Positions 57,367-64,000 of a DNA stretch of 64,000 nt are shown here, piece by piece. Under the pieces are notes generated by a model. The model was given only the letters and a program-made list of their open reading frames with translations, did not search any database and was not told the origin of the DNA. Source of the DNA: Chamaecyparis obtusa (lineage: Eukaryota; Streptophyta; Pinopsida; Cupressales; Cupressaceae); assembly GCA_027943335.1 (NCBI GenBank), contig BSBK01002162.1:62001-126000 (forward strand), given 5' to 3'. The position numbers and the translations under genes are program-made. Within the stretch, counting starts at the first letter, position 1. Each line of letters opens with the position of its first letter.

Positions 57367-59763
57367 ATGGTTTTTTCATTAAAGAAAGGACATATAAGTG
57401 TGAAGTATGTAGGAAAGGTTCAGTGACAAAAGAAGATTAGTTTCAAGTATAGATTTCATGTCATTGGTCTTGAAGAATTTCAAGTGGGTGTGCAAAAGTT
57501 GCAGCTAGTAATGGGAGATTACAGGATTTCTTTTGTCAGAGGATATGTGCCATTTTTTTATGATGGCATACTTGGTTTCCCTAATAAGATCCTTGATGAA
57601 ATCAGGAGATATTTTCCTAAGTTTAATGGGAACCATCTAATTTTAGCTAGTCACCATGTTCAGTTGTTTTGTGACTTTGAAATTGCTCGTGAGGATGTGC
57701 ATATGAAATTATTTCTTGAAACTCTAGAAGGTGATGCTAGAGACTGGTTTTCTTTTCTACCAGCATGTTGTATTTCATCTTGGAGTGAGATGCATTCGAC
57801 CTTCATGGAGCAATTTGGAGAAAGGGTAAGCATATCTAATTCTTATGATAAGTTTTTAAATATTCATATTGAGAGTGATGAACTTGTCCCTCAATTCAAT
57901 ATTAGATTTGCAAATTTTTTGAATGAAATCCTTGAAGGTTATAGACCCAATGATCAAGTGTGTGTGAATGTCTACTTCGATGCATTTGATAAGAAAATGA
58001 ATTACTTATTGAGGGATAAAGAACCTAAATCATTATATCAGGCATTTATAACTGCAATGGATATTGAAAATAATTTGAAATATGGATTGACCAGAGGTCA
58101 TTTTTCCATGAATGTATGCCGGTATGATGAATATGAAAGAAAAGAAGAATGTAGTGTTGATACCACAATTCCAAATCAATGTACCAACACTTCTACTATA
58201 GTTTGTAATCAAGTTGAAATGCCAAATCAGAATGTGTGTATAAATGTTGTTGAGTCTTTTTCTACTGATGAGGCATGTGTTTAGGATGCTACAACAGTAA
58301 GATATATTCCAGACCTTGATAGAATTGAGCAGTGTGCTAGTGTTTTGAGTTGTGAATTAGATACTGCAGTCAATCCTTTTAATTTTTATTATGAGCATTA
58401 TTTTGCTAATGTTCCTAGACATGAGGTTGTTGCTTCTATATCTTAGTATTATATAAATGAAGAGGCTAAAATTTATGTCTCTAATGATGAGGTTGAAGTT
58501 GCTGCACAAGATGAGGAATGTGATTCACAGGCATATCAGTCACAATCAAAGGAACATAGTGTTGAAAGTGGTTATTCAAGTGAGAATGATGAAGGCAGTG
58601 ATGTAGAGGTGTCTTCATATGAGTCAGATGCAACATGGGAGGAGGAAAGTAATGATGGAAGTGAACACTCCTTTTACAGTGAAGGTATGATTTCTCTTTT
58701 TGAATCTGAAAATGAGAATGAATCTTAGATTTTGCATTATACAAATTAGTCTGAATATGATGATTTTGAGAATGATTTGTCCTCAAAGTATGAAGATAAG
58801 GAAATGGTGATTAAATGTGATATCAGTGAGGATGAACATGAAGATTTGAGTAAAGGGTTATCTAATGGTCCTACATTGGGTAATGAAGTTGTAGCATATA
58901 GTAGAGGGTTTAGGGGTGAATCATGGTTTTTGTGTAATGGTATTCCTAAACAAGATAATGAAGAAGATGTAATTATGGACACTATATGCTTGGTAGGTGA
59001 TGTTGACTATGAATATTCATATAGTTCTAATTTTGCTTCATATGCTGAGAGTCTCCATGAAAATGAAATGGGTAGTGAGTTTAAAGTGTTTACTAATACT
59101 TTATATGATGAGGACTATGATGATGATCAACCCATTTTTTGTCATAATGTTCAACAAGGTGTATTACATGGAGTTATCAATCCATTGTTTGAAGAACACA
59201 TGGAGGTTTCAGATGTAGTTGAACTGGATGTAAATGATGACATATTGTCATACTACTGTGAGGAACTAGGATGTTCTTCTTCCATGAGTGATAGAGTTTT
59301 AAGTGATGATGTAGTATTTTATGCATTGGAAGGTTCTGGAGTGGTTACAAAATTTGATGATGATGACATGTGTGAGTATAAATCTGATTATTCATTTGAA
59401 GTACAACCAGCAACACCTGAGGATATGCAAAGTCAAGGTATGAATGAAGATTTTTATCAAATAAAGTATGTGACTTTTGCATTTCAGATTGATAGCATGC
59501 ATAAATCAGTAGATAAAGATCAGTTTTAGTTTGATGGTGGTATTCATGAGCATGTTGAGTCTTACTTTCATAGTGAGCAAGATGATGAAAGTGTTTCAAG
59601 TTTTTACGTGCACTATGAGAATGAAGACAAATATTTTGTTTTTCCTAATGGACTGGTTGAAAGAATTGATATGCTTGGTGAAACAAATGGAAATAAAGTG
59701 TCTAGGTTACATCAAGAAGAAAGAAATGAAAATCAGGTATATGAAAAAGGTAAGAAGTTTTGA
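57367..59763 (+). pseudogene. Gag-type ORF with long acidic C-terminal extension
   Basis: One frame of 799 codons from ATG 57367 (MVFSLKKGHISVKYVGKVQ, then a TGA) to TGA 59761-59763, with no net indel and about six stops, the later ones TAG. Residues ~75-230 are a plant retrotransposon Gag core: FPKFNGNHLILASHHVQLFC, LFLETLEGDARDWFSFLP, SSWSEMHSTFMEQFGE, FNIRFANFLNEILEGYRPND. From ~300 on it is low-complexity and acidic, rich in Asp, Glu, Ser and Tyr (SEDEHEDLSKG, YDEDYDDDQP, KFDDDDMCEYKSDY). No zinc knuckle, protease or RT. Gag would assemble particles; the acidic extension is unusual and its role unknown. Confidence 0.83.
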
Positions 59764-59926
59764 AATTTTTTGGTGATTCAGGGCCATCATTTGTATGTAG
59801 TAGGAGTAGTTTTCTTGTTTTCAATAAATTTGTTTGAGAAGGGTTTTTGTGGGGTGGTCTGCTTCTCTCGGAGCTCTGAATTCTTGCCATAGCCTGCAAG
59901 AGGCATGGATCCTCAAACAGAGCCAC

Positions 59927-62660
59927 TGTTAGCCCATTTTCCTGTAATTGCAAAAATCCTTAGAAAATGGTTTGTCCCTGCAAAAATTTTCATGGCTTCT
60001 AGTCATTCCCTTTGGTCTCTGCAATGTTTTTCCTTGTTTCTGGCTCAAACCCTAGGTTTTATTTCATATTTCTAGCCCTTACATAGAAAAACCCTAAATT
60101 ACCCCGGCCTTGTTCTATTTGAGCATTACTTTTTTGGGCCACTTTAATCCCCTTTCTGCATGTGGTTTATTTTCCTAGTCTTCACTGAATCATTTAATAT
60201 CCTTTCATGTATCTAAGTCATTCAGTGAACTGGTGAATTCATGTTTGTCACTTGTTCGCTTGACTCTTGGCGGTCACATCTTTCTATTCAGCGATTACCC
60301 GACTGTAGTGTTCACACAATCTCCTAATGTCTGGTGGTCTCATGTTGACATTAGGTGACCCAGTGAGTGGCTTGTTCTTTTCTTCAGTCACCAATTTGCG
60401 AAATGGTGGCCCCTATCAATAAAAAATGATACATGTGGACCGGTTGTCAGAAGGATGCTGATGTGGTGGTTTTTTATTGGCTGGTGTACTGAGTTGGAAT
60501 CTGTTAGTGGGGCCTAGCATCTCAATGCCTTTTAATCTAATGGCAGGCATACGATCTCAAGGAATATTCTTCCCCCATGAGATCATATGTCGACCGTTGA
60601 TTCTTCCAAGGTTGCAGTGCTTCAAATAGGTGGGTCCACTGCTAGATAGGCACAAATGGTTTTATCTAATTGGTTGAAGCAATGATGATTTGGCACCTGT
60701 TAGAATGTTTGGTGGTCAAGGAGGAAAATTGAAAGGGGCCCACTTGTCAGTTCTTTGCAACATGGCATTATTTGATTCAATGAGGTGGCTGATGCAGAAG
60801 AGTGGGGTCATGTTTCAGTGGCATCAATGAAAGATTCAAGATCGACGGTGATCTTATGATCTCATGAAATCTTTTGGGCCTATGAGATCTTAAGACAACC
60901 ATCCAATCTTCCAGGTGTTTAGGACGATAGTGATTGGGACCTATGATAGGTGTTACAATTGGCACCTATTTATTAGTTGTGTTAGTGTGACCATTTGTCA
61001 TGGTGTCACTGAGGTTTCAAGTTCTGATAGGTCAAGCTAGAGGTTGATGAGGGCTTGTATGCAGTGGGTCCTTTGTCAGAGGTGTCTGGGCAGAAGTGGT
61101 GAATGATTTGTTTCCAGGTGGCACAAGGCGGGCCCATGTGTGGGTCTTACATAAGATGATTTAGCGAACCAATGACTATGTAATATCAGTGTCCTCTAAA
61201 TTTGGTGGCTTTGATAATGTTTTCCTTTGTTCGCCTATTCTCATAATAGTTTGGCGATGTTCTAAATGATTTGGTGAATAAGTGAATATAATGGTCACTG
61301 AATCTCTAAATTAACTGGTGGTGACATGAAACATTCAGGGAATAGGAGATGGCCTTCAGTCGCTAGTTCTCCAAATAGTAACTTGGGGTTAGTTATTTTG
61401 CTTGAGGATGAGTTAAGGATTTCATTTCGAGAATGAGCGAAGCCTTTGTCACATAATCACCAAATGTAAACCAAGATTCCTATATGGTTAAGTCACGAAG
61501 CCTGGGAAAGATGAGAATCTAATGGTCGTGTTTTAAAGTTGATCTCAATTTGATGTTGACCATAGATTTGCTGCTAGTGCATTGAAACTAGCCGTTTCCA
61601 TCCAGATTTGAATATTTTAAGGGTTTCCAGCGATAGAAGGGATTAAAATTGAATGCTTATACAGCTGCATTTGGTAGGAATGATTCTTTCAACTGACACG
61701 ACGTGGTCTAGAGGCTTCCATGACTATTTTTAGAGGTCTGTACTATGACGGAATGGGTATATAGTTGCTTGAGGCTTGTTGCAGGTGAAGTGATTAGATT
61801 GATAAGTATGGTGTATGCATGATCTTCGGTTAATTTTTTAGAGTTTTCTCATAATTGGAGATCATTCTTGGATCTGACTGCCTAGTTTTCATCCATTGTA
61901 ATAAATTTTGATTGATTTTAGTTGGTTTGGTGGGTAAAACCCTAACCCTAATCATCTGTAGCTTGATGCATCCTATTTTGGGATCCCAAAATGATTAGGG
62001 GTATATATGGCTATAATTTTGACTTGAGAAGGGTTGGAAATTTTTGGTCCTAAGTTTGTAGTTCCAGAGCTGGTTCCATGAACGTTCCACCTTGTAAATA
62101 TTACCTTCTCTGCATATAGGGTTCCCTCTTTCCTTTCTAGCTATGGGAATAGAATACATGTTGTAATAGATTTTTATGTATGAGATTTCAATATCTTTGT
62201 GCTGCTATCAGATTGTCTCCATTTGAATTTTAAATTTATTGATTATAGCATCAAGGGTGTTGTAGTCTTTCCACTTGCATTTCTAGTGAGTGTCTGTAGT
62301 AGAGTTGTTTTCATAGAAACAACTAAGTTTACGACTATTTTTCAGATGTGTATGAGCTGGGGTATCAAGGGTATTTCATGCTTGTCCTTTAGTGGATGTT
62401 GATTAAAGTATCACTTGTTTATAGGTCTCTTCTAAGGGGAGGGTTAAAATCCTTTGAATGAGTGATAGCACATTTGGATACACAAGTGGTTTTGTAATGC
62501 ATGATCTGATCAATAGTGTATGTTGATGTAAGGCATCAGCATATTTGAATGTATTGTTTTCTTGTCTCATAGCTCTTTGTTACAATGAGGTATTTGAATT
62601 TGCTACCCATTGGATAAGGCACTGGTCTATGAGAGACTAAGGGTATTTCAAGGGTCCATT
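59927..62660 (+). repeat. Right LTR of the gag-only element, interrupted
   Basis: TGTTAGCCC start; collinear with 53830-56585. The match ends at GGGTCCATTC, where a copia LTR end begins (62661-62671). The rest of the LTR should lie beyond the window. Confidence 0.85.
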
Positions 62661-62790
62661 CTATTAGAAATTAAAGATCCCCAAGATAACTGATTCACCC
62701 CCCCCCCCTCTCAGTTATCTTGGGGATCTTTACCAATTGTTAGAAAGTAAAGATCCCCAAGATAACTGAGAGGGGGGGGGGGGTGAATCA
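62661..62790. repeat. Double fold-back at a copia LTR end
   Basis: Three copies of the LTR terminus alternate in orientation: 62672-62693 direct, ~62694-62732 inverted, and 62748-62786 direct. Each contains AAAGATCCCCAAGATAACTG or its complement plus a C- or G-tract. Between the second and third copies is TACCAAT, the first seven bases of an initiator tRNA-Met primer site on the minus strand. Confidence 0.88.
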
Positions 62791-63900
62791 GTTATCAGAT
62801 AATTTATCCATTCAACAACTTTAAACAATATAATCAATGTACTGATCAACCATAGAAAGATAATCATACACAATTGCACAATAACACAAGATATGTTAAC
62901 TAGGGAACCTCTTGAAAAGAGTAAACCCCGATGGGAATGATGCCCACAAAATGATGCTCTAATATGAAAGTTCCTTGTTAGAGGATGGACCCTATTAGGA
63001 GTCTTATGAAATACATTCAATACATATAAATCCCTGTTAGGATATTTTGAATCCCTGTTAAAAGATTCTAACCCGGTTAAGAGTTTATGGAAGACAGAAG
63101 GACCCACTGCCCAAACAGCTTCAAGGAAAGATCTCTAAACCCACTATCCAAAAGATCTTAGAATTATTCAATAGAATAATATGAAATATATTACCTCCTT
63201 CACACTGTGCCAAAATTGCACTCTCTACTACACAAGATCACAATTCCAAATCTCTGTACTCACAAGTCTTACTTCATCACTGAATTAGCTCTATTCTTCA
63301 CTTCATGCATATATTCGCATCACAATCTTCATAGTACACATTACAATAAGGAAAAAATTCCTTCTTATATACCAAACTTAGATAATTACAAATGAGTCAG
63401 TCCTCAATTACAAAATAATAAATTCTACACGCTACACACAGAATTCACATAAAACTGTCGGCTTCGAGTTACTGTAACTTTCTCCAAACATATCCTCAAA
63501 GTTTGCACTATGAACCACATCATCATTAATGAGTCTCCAACATCCCTTTAACTATGCAAAATCAGATTCCATCTGAGCTAAGAGATATCCTCCGATTTCT
63601 GAACATCGCTACACAAAAACACTGTCTAAACACTGCTTTCACCAAAATGCTCATAACTCTTACAAATGAATGAATTTATTTTTGTGCTATTAACCATAGG
63701 TTAATAAAACACCAAAGAACATACCATCAACTGTCCAAAAGCCAATTTGCAATACAACATGTGTGCAAAACAAAACTGTACCTACTTTCCTGCTAATATC
63801 TAGAATATCACTGTGTTGACATCAATGACAATCCAAGTCATGAATGCAACAACAACTACTACAGAATGACTGCCAAAACACTTTTCATTCATTCCTAACA
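62738..63900 (-). repeat. Copia LTR (1163 bp), element continues beyond the window
   Basis: On the minus strand TGTTAGGAATG (63900) to CTTTCTAACA (62738). The U5 end has GATTCACCCCCC…CTCTCAGTTA, as in the copia at 8244. The polypurine tract GCCAATGGGGGAGAT (minus) lies directly to the right, so it is the 3' LTR of a minus-strand element whose coding part is outside. Confidence 0.85.
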
Positions 63901-63915
63901 ATCTCCCCCATTGGC
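63901..63915 (-). other. Polypurine tract of the right-end copia element
   Basis: Minus strand GCCAATGGGGGAGAT directly before TGTTAGG; same design as 9363-9377. Confidence 0.8.
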
Positions 63916-64000
63916 ATTGATGGAAACATAGATAAAAAAGATCCAATGTTCCAAAAATCCAATACTGCAACATCAATGCAAAATATCAAATCAAGTCTTG

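Larger units (their letters stand above)
53830..62660 (+). mobile_element. Gag-only LTR retrotransposon with 3.1-kb LTRs
   Basis: Left LTR 53830-56968 (3139 bp), tRNA-Arg primer site, interior 56969-59926 (2958 bp) with one long gag-type ORF and no pol, then the right LTR from 59927, which is collinear with the left until it is interrupted by a copia LTR at about 62660. The layout matches non-autonomous elements with terminal repeats and only a Gag domain described in plants. I could not find a clear polypurine tract before 59927. Confidence 0.82.

Overview
This is an intergenic, repeat-packed stretch of a plant nuclear genome. It is AT-rich, holds no operons or bacterial-type genes, and is built almost wholly from LTR retrotransposons, LINEs and their wreckage. 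Primer sites complementary to plant initiator tRNA-Met, chromodomain-bearing Ty3/gypsy elements, Ty1/copia elements with 5-bp target duplications, and many old elements broken by point stops rather than deletions all suit a large-genome seed plant. A conifer-like genome is my guess; the sequence does not prove it. Only one ordinary host gene is convincing: a small secreted cysteine-rich peptide gene at 44958-45245 (minus).

Layout, left to right. 1-2700: 5' part of a minus-strand LTR element (gag-like coiled-coil ORF, primer site, LTR). 2700-5147: no gene seen. 5148-25012: a tandem Ty3/gypsy chromovirus array, pol tail - LTR - gag-pol - LTR - gag-pol - LTR, with LTRs of 849/850/849 bp shared between units. 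The middle unit is split by a complete minus-strand Ty1/copia element (8244-15118, 1119-bp LTRs, 5-bp target duplication GCCAG). 25013-27800: a decayed LTR-like segment with an exact tRNA-Arg 5' fragment and a perfect 27-bp hairpin. 27800-29990: nothing recognised. 29995-38224: a complete 8.2-kb plus-strand LTR element (1271/1272-bp LTRs, target duplication GTCAT). It has no protease, integrase or reverse transcriptase; instead it has a coiled-coil ORF with four CCHC knuckles and a second ORF of about 1190 codons of unknown function behind its own TATA box. 38230-44880: LINE-like debris and a large tandem duplication carrying a 160-bp CT microsatellite. 44958-45290: the cysteine-rich peptide gene and promoter. 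45900-50660: a minus-strand LINE broken by a terminal-inverted-repeat element and by a second LINE-type insertion. 50733-52632: a truncated minus-strand gypsy element (gag, primer site, LTR). 52633-53829: a second copy of the peptide gene's upstream region, then a 0.3-kb tandem duplication. 53830-62660: a gag-only LTR element with 3.1-kb LTRs and a tRNA-Arg primer site. Its right LTR is interrupted by a copia LTR (62738-63900) that starts with a double fold-back.

The elements relate to each other as follows. The copia at 8244 encodes, in decayed form, the full Gag-PR-IN-RT-RH set. The non-autonomous element at 29995 shares its primer type, its U5 terminus and its repeated CTCGGT/ACCGAG motif, so a relative of that copia is the natural candidate to have mobilised it. 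The gag-only element at 53830 belongs to a different family. No element here looks active: premature stops are mostly TAG and TGA at expected Gln, Trp or Arg codons, as expected from deamination of methylated CHG and CG sites.
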